DNA of 64,000 bases, from the NCBI GenBank assembly GCA_001683735.1, contig LUGG01000006.1, forward strand, positions 1 to 64,000, written 5' to 3'. This document shows positions 44,087 to 55,339 of the stretch, piece by piece; within the stretch, counting starts at the first letter, position 1, and each line of letters starts with the position of its first letter. A program made the translations under genes and the position numbers. The notes below the pieces were generated by a model. The model was not told where the DNA came from. It was given only the letters and a program-made list of their open reading frames with translations, and ran no database searches. Source of the DNA: Grifola frondosa. Lineage: Eukaryota; Basidiomycota; Agaricomycetes; Polyporales; Grifolaceae.

Positions 44087-45424
44087 TTTAAATTAAAATA
44101 TATCTAATAAAATAAAGCCAATAAATTATCACTAATATCTCATATGGGAGAACCTATGCAGATGCCAATCAGCTCAAGTGTCATCACTGTCATTTAATCC
44201 TTCATTGCCCTGACATGCTCCTTTCATGCTGTCTGAAGCTCACTCATCCTTGTTGGCCCCCAGCTAGTTAAATTTCATTCCTTTTTAGGTCAAAATATAG
44301 CTAAAATATGACTACAAAACAAACCTGAGTGACCATCACCAGAAAAATTACATGTTAGGTTCTGTCTGCATTCAAAAAAGAAAACTATGTTAAAATGTTA
44401 CCATTATGTCTTCCCTTAACTCATACACCCTTCAAGAGATTATTGCTCAGCTTGATGTATCTTGTACCAAACAGAAAGAGCTGTCTGATATTAATGCTCA
44501 TGGCTTCTAAGTTTGAGAATCATCAGCCCTGCCTTCTGCAATATATTCTTTTCATGGCTCTCCCCTATAATCATATGACTGAACAGCCTAGAGATGACCA
44601 TTTGGTTATCCATAGATGTTATACACTATGAACAAATGGACTGCAAATGCTCTTCAGGGGAAGATATAAACCCTCACATTTATCATGACTTTCTAAATAT
44701 TTATTTGCTGGAAGTGAATTTTTTCAGAGGATAATAATGACCCAGAGTTATGAAAACTGGCATAAAAGATGATAAAATACATAACACAGCTGGTGGAGCT
44801 CAATGTCATTGTGGATTATCAAGCACAACAGGTGGTGCTAGGGAGAATCAGATAGTGGTGGAAGAGGCACTGCTCAATAGAAAAACTGAGACTTATAGGT
44901 CAATATTTAGAACCTAAAATGAGTAATTATATCAAATAAGAATATTAGCTCATCATCTATTTCACCAGCTATCTCTGATACAAGAACAGAGATCATGGGA
45001 CAACTATCAATCCTTTGCATTTGACCCTCTATTCTTTTCCAACATTCATATCATTCTCATCAAATCCCCTCAACATTTGTTTGCCATGAGTCTAACAACC
45101 TCTATGAGTTTAAAGCTTATGTGCTCAACAATCCATATGACTTCCAAGAGGATGAATACAATATGGTGAATTTTCTTTTTAATGCAGCCCTAGCCTTATC
45201 AGACATTTACATGGAGTATTTTAATTGACCTATTATGAATACTGAAGAAGTCTTGTATGATGCCATTGAAGTCAGATGTATACAGTAGCAGAGATTGATG
45301 AAAAAGTGAGAATTGAAAAGTTATGTTGAAGTGGACAAGAAATTTTTTTTTTAGCTAGGACAATGATAATTAATTACTAAAATATAAATAAAATATTATT
45401 TGTAATTCAAGCTCACAAATCAAC
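44087..45424. other. Decayed, AT-rich DNA with two coding-like shards
   Basis: Plus-strand shards: MSSLNSYTLQEIIAQLDVSC (about 44,407) and NLYEFKAYVLNNPYDFQEDE followed by NMVNFLFNAALALSDIYMEY (about 45,098-45,225), each with intact codon use but ended by stops. They read like remnants of one protein, possibly of a transposon, which I cannot identify. Confidence 0.4.
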
Positions 45425-46068
45425 TTGATATCAATTACTTGACCTTTGTAATGTACTATCAAGCTTATAAAAATTGTTAACATATTATTTCAACCTGTGC
45501 ATTTATATTTATAAATGTCAATGATCTATACTATAACTATATAATTACTTATTTATAATGTATACAGATGGATCAATAATCAATAGTTCAGATGACAAGT
45601 TTCACTTCTCATAGTAGACACTTAATCCCCTGGCTTTTTGGGACATGTCAGTTTTATAATCATATATATATTTTCTCCTTTCGCAACATATGCCATAGCA
45701 TTGCACTGACTTCAAAAAAATTGATAATATGTTTTACATCATTTTTATCATGTGAAACATTTGTTTTGCAATTAGAGGCATGACAAAGATCACATGCATT
45801 TTAATATATATTTTATCTTCATATTTTTTTTTCAGTCACTGGACAAGAAAAGTAACAACCTCACATACAAAATTTTCTAACTGAGTAAGAACAGAGTTGT
45901 TACCTGGTTGTATTGGATCATAATCCTAACCTAAAAAAGTTGTTCCCATAGTTATCAAATTTTGTATTGAACAAACTTTCCCATGACTATTGCAATGAAA
46001 AGTGCATGACAAAATTTGGCTGGGGACCTTGTCTATAAAAATGATTAATTCATGCCTCATCAATCATA
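45425..46068 (+). repeat. Non-autonomous element copy E
   Basis: Most diverged of the five copies; retains the ATTTATAAATGTCAATGATC block, the CTTACT-like and CCTAACC words and the terminal CTCATCAATCATA. Confidence 0.65.
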
Positions 46069-46880
46069 AAAGGTAGAGAGAAAGAGTATATAAATGGGAA
46101 AAAAAAAAAAACTATGAGATGTTGTTTGGCAAGACCATCCTTAATATTTCACAATGACACAATCACTGTTCTGATTCACTCATGCTTTTAACCAGTAATC
46201 TCCTCTTTCATGATTATCTGAATGCTCAGAGCACATATAACTTGATCCTCAGCATTGAAAGAAAAGTTCAGAAAAAAAACCTCATGTATGTTCACATCAT
46301 GGGCTACTTCATTCTTTATCTCATGTTTGATAATGCCCTTGCTGCTATCATCTTTGACATTACATCATGTAGCAAACATGGCAATCCTGCACAGAATTTG
46401 TGTAGCTTTGGCAACCTTTATATGTATACTCTTCTCAATCTCTGGCCATTTTCATCTGTGCATCAGTGCTGATATATGCTTATCTAGTCAAGAGCCACAA
46501 GGAGCCATATCCACTCCCTCAGACCATTCATTGAGGCCATTGTTCAATGTGCTGTGGGAGTGACATAAGGAACTTCTTGAACAGAGTCCAAAGGATTATT
46601 ACTCCGCCGTTGAAAAACAAGTCTGTGCCCCATTAAATTATAATTTCCTTTTGTTGTCAGCTTATTATTCCTTTTTTCCTGTAGGCTCTCCTGAGGGATG
46701 ATTTTCAGTGTATGGTGTCTGGCATGCTGACTAAAATTATTTTTAAAGAAAGAACAGTACATCAAAATCTAACTTTTTTCATTGCTTAGAGTATTTAATT
46801 TCAAAAAAAAAGTATTTCTCAACTTTTCCCCCCTTTTTTGGCTTTTAAATAGGAGTATTAAGAATGAAAAATTGTGATAA
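46069..46880. other. Unassigned DNA
   Basis: A plus-strand frame at 46,182-46,472 (YNLILSIERKVQKKN...) and shards near 46,520-46,640 (HSLRPFIEAIVQCAVG) look coding-like but are unrecognised. Confidence 0.35.
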
Positions 46881-48256
46881 GTTGAAAGATATTCTTTCTA
46901 ACTTTCAGAAATACTAAGTTACATAATATAAGATTAAAAATTGATGGAGATATAAATAATTCTTTGAAGGCAACTCATGTCAACAGTTTTGTGGCTGACA
47001 ATCTGAAATGCAGAAAAGCATCTTGGCTGAATGATATCTGTGCTGTAGTCTGAAAAATAAGTCATGTAATATTTTTTAAGCTTTCTCATGATCTCAATAA
47101 ATATAAACATACAGTTAAATTCAGCTATAATTATCATAACATCTCTTTTTGCTGCTAGAACTGAGTACATCCTATTTCTGCTGGATTCGGATCAATTCAT
47201 AAGGCAGATCTCTCATGTTGCTACTGTTTACTACTCTACAGAGAGCAAAATATGTTTTAAACTGTGTTTTGGCCTTTCCAAAGTCTTTGGAGGTCATTTT
47301 ATCAAGCCTGTCATTATTCAACATGCTATTCACCTTTTTGACCTTAAAAAGGTTAATACTACTGTAATTGTGACCAAATCAGCTCAAGATGTGACAAAAG
47401 AGTCTATTGCTTCTATAACAATGTGTAGAGGGTTGATAAAGGCTGTTTAAAGGCCGTAGTGAAGTGTAATGTGCAGTTTTCTCCAAATGTCATAGGAGAG
47501 AGAGATTAGACTTTGCTATTAGCCATTAGTACTGAACCTTGGAGGACTGAAAGAGGGTTTTATAGTCTGATAAAATCAAAATCAATTGCCTGAGGTCAGA
47601 TAAAAGAAAATGGGTGTGAAAAAAGTCAGGAGAAACACTTAGTAATAAATCAGTAAAGGGTGCTCTCAAGTTTGGAGGAGGAAACTTGAACAATGTGAAG
47701 GTATATAGACCACAACAATGTGAACTCTGCATGTAATATTGATGAAAGGATGGATGTCTACCTCCAGGCAACATTTTACAAGATAAACTTCAAAATAGCA
47801 TGAAGTATTGACATAAAACTATGGAGAACATAGTGTTTCAATAAGACAATAACCCGAAGCACACCACTAAAAGGGCTAAAAATTGGTTTCAGAACTATGA
47901 AATTAAAACTATAGTGTGGCCTCAAATCATAAACCCATAGATCACCCCTGAAGTCATCTCAAAAAGACTGGCAGAGTATAAAAAGTCACTTAGAGAAACT
48001 AATGAGTTGTGAGAGAGGATGCAGGAGGAATAAAAGGCAATGAACATAATTATCAGTATGTCTAGAAGTATTGAAGAGGTATTGAGGGCAAAGAGAAAAT
48101 ATACCAAGTACAAGAATATATGTTTTCTGTATTTCAGATTGTCGGCTGCAAAATCATTGACATGAGTTGCCTTCAAAGAATTATTTATATCTCAATCAAT
48201 TCTTAGTATTACATTATACCACTTAGTATTTCTCAGGAAGAATATCTTTCAAAGAC
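46881..48256 (+). mobile_element. Tc1/mariner-type transposon with about 115-bp inverted repeats, decayed
   Basis: The ends (about 46,881-46,997 and 48,139-48,256) are imperfect inverted repeats sharing GAAAGATATTCTT, AGAAATACTAAG, and a well-conserved inner part including AATTCTTTGAAGGCAACTCA. Between them lies a decayed Tc1/mariner transposase. Outer limits are approximate; a TA target duplication was not established. Confidence 0.75.
47180..48120 (+). pseudogene. Tc1/mariner transposase (DDE), degenerate
   Basis: Starts with a helix-turn-helix-like region (HVATVYYSTESKICFKLCFG; DVTKESIASITMCRGLIKAV) and continues through RERLDFAISH, TLEDWKRVL-SDKIKIN (usual WSDE), KFGGG, DNNPKHTTKRAKNWF (usual QDNDPKHT) and SKRLAEYKKSLREINEL. 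Such transposases cut and paste DNA between their inverted repeats. Stops occur about every 20-60 codons and the catalytic WSDE reads SDK, so it is inactive. The order and spacing match the family's normal length of about 330-350 residues. Confidence 0.8.
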
Positions 48257-51080
48257 TTCAAGATTGATTATGCTAGCTTTTGTAGTTCTGGAGATACAAG
48301 CAAAACAATAAAACTGCTGCCAACATGTCAATGCTTTTGTGAGCTACTGTAAATTGTCTCCCACATTTATATCCAGACACTGCACAAAATGAATATATGC
48401 TTACTGTAGTGGTCCAGTTCGACTTGAAACTTCTTCACTGGCTCTCAGATAAGATGTTTTTTTATAATAGTATGGACAACATTGAACTCAAAGATAGTCA
48501 TTTCAGAACATGAAAAAGAAGCTCAGACAGGTTAAAAAGAGTGTCCTGCTCAATCATGTTTATATGCTTACAGTGGAAGCAAACTGTATTCATCATAAGC
48601 TTGAAAGTTGAAACAGCTTGGTGAGCAATACTTTCATAAAGCACACACTTCTTCACTTATCACATTTTCATGTGAATTGAATTTTGAAGAATCACACTGT
48701 TTCAGGAGCTTAAGCTAATATTTATGAGCATGCAAAGAATTGTATGATAGAAATGAGCCTCTTAATGATAGTGAAAATAAACTTTGAGCTACAAAATATC
48801 ACAATATTAACACCTGAACTGAAAGAACTAATGCAACCACAAGCCTTCATCCATGTGCCAATAGTTCATGACATAGTGTGAAGTGCACTCGCACATGTTG
48901 TTGAAATAGGATGTCTGCTGGAACAAGCAGCCAGAAGTATCCTTCTCTGTCATCGCTGTTGACAGGAAGCCTGTGAGCATGAAAGCGCTGTAGGTTGCTG
49001 CTTAGATCACTTTATCAATTGATAGCAAAATAACATCATGCACCTCTCATTCACAGTCTCACACAGACCACATAACCTGAAGGCAAAGATCCAATCAATG
49101 CTCCATCCTCTTTGAGACCAGCTGTGACTTGTTCACACCCTCAACACTGAACAGCAACATCCACAATCTCTAGCAGCTGACACAACATTCAATGCCATAT
49201 CTGAATCTCTTTCTCATCTTCACTAGGAGCCTGTAACCAACACAATGTGACTAGTTTGTGATCAGCTCTGCCAGTTTGTAGCTCATTTTGCAGAAGACAG
49301 GCATCATCTCGAGTCATGAGATAGCATTCAGCTGGGGAGATTTGTGCAACAACCCTAAATATAATTGACTGTCAATGTGGGACAGGGCCAGGGTCAGATA
49401 TCATTGAGAATAGATGAACCTGTCTTCTGAGACAGGCATGAATTTCATGTTGCATAGAATAGTGTCACTGTGACAGGCTGAATAATCGAGGAGGAAATCT
49501 TCATGGTGGATGACATGCTCTGTAATGAGCAACATGGTGGCAGAGGTTAAAGCACATACAACGTCTCCTGTGTACCTATTATTCATGAAAGTGGAGACAT
49601 GTCATTGTTCATCAATCTCTTTCTCACATCAATCTTCAACATCAGCAAAACTTGAGTGCATCTGAGTTCATCTGAGTTTGTCTGATTTCATCTGATTTTA
49701 TCTGAATGTGTTTGAAGTCTCTTAATTAAGACCAAAAAGATGTTACAGCAATATCAGATAGATTTAGATCCTTAAAATGATCCAGAATAAGGTGCTGTAT
49801 TACTATCTATCTACAATTCAGAGAAGTTCAAAAGCATCACAGAGGGTCCAGAGCCACCAGCTAATCAGACAAGAATTTTGGCACTTATTCCATAAGAATA
49901 TTGAAATAGTCCAGACTGTCCAAACCAATAAGAATATTTTGATTCTGAATGGATTCATCTTGTTACTCTGGGTTCTCTGATCTGAGATCAATCAGAACTC
50001 ACAGATTTTGAAGAAATTCCATACACCACAGACTGCCAGAGGCAGATATATGCATGTTCTTTCTCTTACTATCCAGCACAGCTACATCTCACCCTACAGT
50101 GCAGCCCTCTCCAGTGCTAGCAAGTTGCTCTTACTCCTGCTTGGGCTGTCAATATCAAAGTCCATGAGGCTCACACCATGACTCAGCATCATCACATTGA
50201 TAATGGTGAAGTGTGAGTTGTGACCCTAGAACTGTGCAGCCTCCCACAGGTTCATGTAGGCTGCTGTGGGCAACAGTGGGGAAGACAGCAGGCAAGATAG
50301 TGGGCAAAATAACAGACAAGGTAGTGGCCAAGATAGTGAACAGATTCTAGGCAGGTGCACAATGTGCAGGATGTTGGTGGGTGTGGGCATGTACTGTAGT
50401 GTCTGCTAGTATGTGCAGGGCCCATGAGTGCGGCCTGAAGCATTGCCAGCACATGCAAAAATCCGTAATCACCACCATTATAGAAATTATGGAAGATTGA
50501 GCCTAAATGAGAACACTGCAACCTGGCATACAAACCTTGTTGCAGATGCCCGAGGAATTCACAATCATATTTAAATGAGACCATGTCTTGAGCATATAGA
50601 TTGCAGAAATTAATTATAAATTCTTACCTCAAATTTTCCAACTTATCATTAATGCTGAGTTTAGCCTCTTCTTTTGCTCCTCCTTCATGTGTTAGTGTTG
50701 CCACAGCTTAGTCACACCTGTTTCAGCCTTTTAGATATTCTGATGTGAGTTTTGCAGATAATGACATGATTTTAATTGAAATTAATAGCTAAGATGTATA
50801 TGTATTTGAATGTAATACAACCATTTGCATAATAATCTTTAGTATATTTCAATTTTAGTTACATTGGTAAAAAAGCTGACTAAAAAGTCGGACTTTACAA
50901 TTGGCTTTTTGGCCATATCTCAATCAATACAATGTATAACATTTTGATCTTTGACAGACGATGCTGCTATATTTCATCAAAACTTGCAAAACTTTGAATC
51001 ATTCATATACTTGTGATTTGCTTTATAAAAACTTTATGAGCCACAACAGTGAAATAAATCATGTACCAATGAACATACAC
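48257..51080. other. Long stretch without a recognisable gene
   Basis: AT-rich, with short diverged ORFs on both strands. Between 50,250 and 50,600 a minus-strand frame (SFKYDCEFLGHLQQGLYARL) might be a decayed downstream part of the Plavaka transposase next door, but I cannot match it motif by motif. Confidence 0.4.
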
Positions 51081-51089
51081 TTTGGTATA

Positions 51090-52530
51090 GCTAAAAAGCT
51101 GATTAAAGCAATAGCATTGCATACATTATTGTTGACATTTTTAATTGATGCATACAACAGATAATATTCATTTTGCCCCATTATGACTGAGACAGTGGTC
51201 TTGTCACTGCCAAGAATAATTGGGATGAATACAGCTCTGGCATTGTTTGGATCTTGAGCAAAAATGTCCTAGCAAAAACTTAGCTTTTTGACACTTGTTG
51301 CATGGAGAAAGAGAAGAAAGTGTACCACCTGCCTCCACATCCAATCTCTGAACATAAAGTCTTTAAGTTGACGCTCACCTTCGACAAATTCATAAAATGG
51401 TCCATAGTTAATTTCACCATTAAAGTCAGGATTGGCAAGCATGTTGTGGATGATGGTATGTGGGTCTTAAAACCAGACATCATAGCCAGTAGTCATCCAT
51501 TGCAGCACACTGTGCTCAGGTATCTCATCAGAGTATCTTATCTCAAAGGACTCCCATTTAAAATCTCCGAGGTGCATCAAATCAATAGTATATATAAAGA
51601 TCTTTATGGTTGATGAAAGGTGCTTGATCATTGTGCTTGAAAAGTGTTGCCAACCAAAGATCCATTATTTCATTGACATATCCTCCAGATACTTGCTAAT
51701 GTGCATAGAGCAAGCTTGCAATCTCAAACTCAACATGGTTGCAGTATGGCAATCAGTCATCTGATTATTGTGCAGGTGTGGGAGTGGGAGAAGTGTCTGA
51801 TAGTAGGTAGTGTCCATCCTCATCGCAAGGTGTTCCTGAAGTGTCAATAAATGGAATTAAACTAAATAGAGTGATATATGGATTTAAACACACACCATCA
51901 ATATGTTCATGATATTATTTACTTAATCCCTCAGGGACCATGTCATCTGGGATGTGATCTTCCAGTATATGTGGCAGGGCATTATCATCACCCCAACTGT
52001 CTGAACCTGACTCCTCCGAACTCGACTCCTCTGATCTTAACTCCTCTGAACTTGACTCCTCTGTACTTGATTCTTCTGGGCCTGCTGGGTCTGCATCATC
52101 TAAGTTTGAATGGTCTGAATTCAAGTCCTCTCCATTGAGAATGAAATCACAGTTGAAGACAGGCAACATGACATTGGATTCATGGTCCCAGCAATATATG
52201 ACCTCATTCTTGCTACTGTTAACCAGATTACCTTCAAGAAAGTCACCAGCATGATGACTGTGAACTGCCAGATCCTCGAGAGCTTCTTGGTCAGATGCCT
52301 CCATAACAGAGTAATCATGGACTGCATTTTACTGCATTGACATCATGTTGCTAGAACTCGATGTAGCTGCCTCTGGGACAGAGTGATGGTGTATTTGGAA
52401 GTGTAAGGTGTGTCCGGTCTTGCTTTTGAAGTATTGATGGCATTTCATATATAGATACTCTGCTGGTTTGTGAATCATGCATCTTGAAAGACGGGGGAAG
52501 GCAGTGGGTGAGTGTGACATGGTTCAGTGT
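51090..52530 (-). pseudogene. Plavaka-type transposase, N-terminal half, degenerate
   Basis: Plavaka transposases are a DDE-type family abundant in agaricomycetes. On the minus strand: a C2H2-like start (KCHQYFKSKTGHTLHFQIHH, about 52,410-52,465), an acidic serine-rich stretch (TEESSSEELRSEESSSEES), then after frame changes YVNEIMDLWLATLF, NPDFNGEINYGPFYEFVEGE, RQLKDFMFRDWMWRQ, a 60-nt GT-AG intron (51,269-51,328), and DPNNARAVFIPIILGSDKTT with YYLLYASIKNV and LISFLAIPK. This order and wording are characteristic of the family. Several frameshifts and stops break it, and the catalytic second half is missing or unrecognisable. It cannot be active. Confidence 0.75.
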
Positions 52531-53491
52531 GAATTGACCTTTGGGGAAGATGGACTTAGAGATGAAAAGTTTGCAACCAGACTAGTAGAGTAAATGCTTA
52601 CATATTCTAGCCACTGCACCTCACTGTGATGTCATAAAGTCTTGATTCTAGAGTGCCACTAAGCACCAGATTGCATAGCACCTCACGAGGATCGGAAAAC
52701 AGCAACATCAACTTTAACTTCAATCTTCATCTTTCTTCATGCCTGTGACTCACACTGCCAACAAGAATCAGCACCCTGGTGAAATAGACCTCAAGTGCAA
52801 GTGTTGAAACCAGACTGAAATGAATGTCAATATAAAGGTGAAGGTGGTGAAGGAAAAGAAGAGCAATATCAACAAGAAGAACAGGGAAGCTTATATCACC
52901 AAGCTCGAAGATAGCATGTTGCAATCTGAGACTTCATTATTGTACGGTGTGTTTACATTACATGCACGGTCGATTTTCTCTTGTTAGTATTGTTCTCTTT
53001 ATTGTTTTATTCTCATTGAATGTCTTGCATCCCGATTACCTTACAAGACAACTTTATTCTATTTAAGTAGCTTAACGAGTACCGGATACTCCAGAGTTTT
53101 ACACCTGGAGCATTCCACTGACCTCCGCGTCACTGCAGCTTCCTCTCTGGTCTTGTCTCGTCACTCAGTCGTTCTGCTGTCGCATCACCTACGTTGTTAG
53201 GTTATGAGCCCTGGCCTTGACGGCTGAGGTGTCTCTTGATTTTTGTGTATGCACCGGTATTTTATGCCATATTTTCTACGCTATCAACAGACCGTTACAC
53301 TCGCGCACTGCATGTATTCCTTTGCGTCGCGTACGCTAAGACTTCGACAAGGTTATGAAGATTCGGACCATACGGATCTCCCTCCCTATCACTCTGACTC
53401 TCCATTTGCCCATCTTGCTCGAATCGACCTCGACGTCCTTACATTCTCATCTCCGATCCCCTTGACTAGCCCTCTGACTATCATCTCCTTA
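52531..53491. other. Unassigned DNA left of the right Helitron
   Basis: No recognisable gene. The stretch 52,945-53,287 (TGTACGG...CCGTTACA, TATTTAAG inside) has the general look of a solo LTR, but I found no target duplication or partner. The final base A at 53,491 is the host A of the Helitron insertion site. Confidence 0.35.
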
Positions 53492-53523
53492 CTTGGTTTT
53501 AGAGGACCATTGCTCCGCATGGC

Positions 53524-54060
53524 AGGTACGATTGATGAGGAAAATGATTAATTTTATTATTATTTGAGTCTTGTTTATTTTAAAATATTATATATAACCT
53601 TCTTTTACCCTTCTGACAATATGTATACCTTTGCAAAGTGCCAAACTTATTATTTAAACTATTATTATTGATTTGTTTATTACACATTATAAACAAATAA
53701 TTATAGAATTATAGTATACATCCTTTAACATTCATAATTGAGGCACAGAGGTTTAATTAATATATTAACTTTTTTACAAGCTAATTAAACATAAAATTTA
53801 TTATTGTTTAAATTTTATTCATTTGAAAATGTTTTAAATGACCTTCTCCTACCCTCCCAACAATATGCCCACTTTGCAAAGTGCTACACTTATTATTTAA
53901 ACTATTGATTATCAATTCATGTTTAACATTATAAATAAGTAATTGTAAAATTATAGTATGGATCATCAACATCTATAAATTGAAACACGTAGGTTCAACT
54001 AATACATTAGTATTTTTACAAGCTTGATATGATACAATATACAAATTTGGAGTCATTCAC
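53524..54060 (-). repeat. Helitron 3' tail, two tandem units (right copy)
   Basis: Two related AT-rich units of roughly 250-280 bp; the outer one starts, on the plus strand, TACGATTGATGAGGAAAATG, the motif that also terminates elements A-E. Confidence 0.7.
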
Positions 54061-54088
54061 ATTGAATCTTACAACTTAGTATATATAG

Positions 54089-55339
54089 CTACACTACTCT
54101 TTCTCTTTTTAGCTCTACTAACTTTGCTGCATCCATGTCATCAATGTTCCCTTGAAATTTTGACCTTCTGCCTAATTCCACACCATCATTATACCAAGTC
54201 TTACCATCTGCCTCGATGATTCTGGATGTAAAGTGGAAATCACCAAAGTATATAATTCCACACAATCTGTATGCCTCTGTGTCTTCATTCAGATTAATTA
54301 TATGATTAAATTTAATATGTGTACCATTAGTAATAAAGCATACAAAGTTTGGATTTTGTGGAAATTCAACTCGTTGAAACATGTTGCCTTTACATTTGTC
54401 ACATTTTTGAGCAATGGGTCGGTTGAATAATGGAGTAAGCCACTCTTTTATAGTCCTCTCTTTATGTGAGCCAAGCTTTGTAGGATATTCATTCCATATG
54501 ACTTTTGAGCAATCCCATAAAATGGTATTATCCTCTTCAGCTTCCAAAGTCAATAGACAATGCTGACAGCAAAGAGTACGTTCAACACAGCCATCGTTCA
54601 CTTCTAGCATACATTTTAATAGTGAAAAAAGTTCACTGCCACGATGTCCTGTGAGTGGAAATGATTCTGCATCTATATTATGTAAGATTTGCCGTAAGCA
54701 ATCTCTGGCTTGTTCCATGGTTGATTTACCCTCCCTTACTCGTTGAAATGCAGCAGTAAATGATCTCAAAAGTCCATTCTGATTAACCACTTCTGACATC
54801 CACCTTTCTGTAGATTCACAGTATACTGAAAATAAGATAGAGAATAAAGTATCATAGGCACAGCTATAGTTGTCAGCATCCCACTGAAAAGCGATGGGTG
54901 AAGCATAAGTTAATAAATCAGATTGTCTATGTAATCTAGACTTTTTAACTTTACGTTCATCTGTGTCTTCCACAGTTTCAGAGTTCACATCTCTTTTGCG
55001 CTTGCCACTTTTTAAACCACCTTGATCAATGCTTATGGTGTTTAAAGTGCTGGTACCTTTAGCACTTACAAAAAGACTAATATCCTTTTGACCACGAGGT
55101 AAAGATATTTTCTCCTCAGGTTGCTCTTGATTTTTAGTCTTTTTGTCTGCCTTCTGACGTGTAACAATGTTCCAGGGCAACTCTGATTCAGGTTCCTCGT
55201 TTTCAAATGGCTCAGATTTGGTCCATTTTAATGCTCCATGCATTGATTTAGGTACAAAGAGGGAACCTTTCCAGGCTCTGAACGAGTGGATAAGTGCATT
55301 TCTTGTGGAGCCTGTAACTTTAGCTGGAAGTTTCTTCAA
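54089..55339 (-). CDS. USP-like (C19-type) cysteine protease domain at the Helitron C-terminus
   Basis: Longest open frame of the Helitron (416 codons). It follows the helicase tail (PAKVTGSTRNALIHSFRAWK) and a basic linker (SGKRKRDVN...). The domain shows FQWDADNYSCAYDTLFSILF, a candidate catalytic cysteine in the first box; two CxxC pairs (CCQHC and CDKCKGN) placed like the zinc finger of ubiquitin-specific proteases; and near the end AYRLCGIIYFGDFHFTSRII then WYNDGVELG, resembling the histidine and aspartate/asparagine box. Known Helitrons often carry OTU or Ulp1-type proteases; I assign C19-type by motif order, not by search. It could remove ubiquitin from the transposition machinery. As drawn the ATG is internal, because a frameshift separates it from the helicase. 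Confidence 0.6.
   Translation of the reverse strand: MKKLPAKVTGSTRNALIHSFRAWKGSLFVPKSMHGALKWTKSEPFENEEPESELPWNIVTRQKADKKTKNQEQPEEKISLPRGQKDISLFVSAKGTSTLNTISIDQGGLKSGKRKRDVNSETVEDTDERKVKKSRLHRQSDLLTYASPIAFQWDADNYSCAYDTLFSILFSVYCESTERWMSEVVNQNGLLRSFTAAFQRVREGKSTMEQARDCLRQILHNIDAESFPLTGHRGSELFSLLKCMLEVNDGCVERTLCCQHCLLTLEAEEDNTILWDCSKVIWNEYPTKLGSHKERTIKEWLTPLFNRPIAQKCDKCKGNMFQRVEFPQNPNFVCFITNGTHIKFNHIINLNEDTEAYRLCGIIYFGDFHFTSRIIEADGKTWYNDGVELGRRSKFQGNIDDMDAAKLVELKRERVV

Noticed and set aside
52945..53287. Solo LTR
   Set aside because: TG...CA ends and a TATA-like box can be picked out, but there is no target duplication and no second copy in the window.
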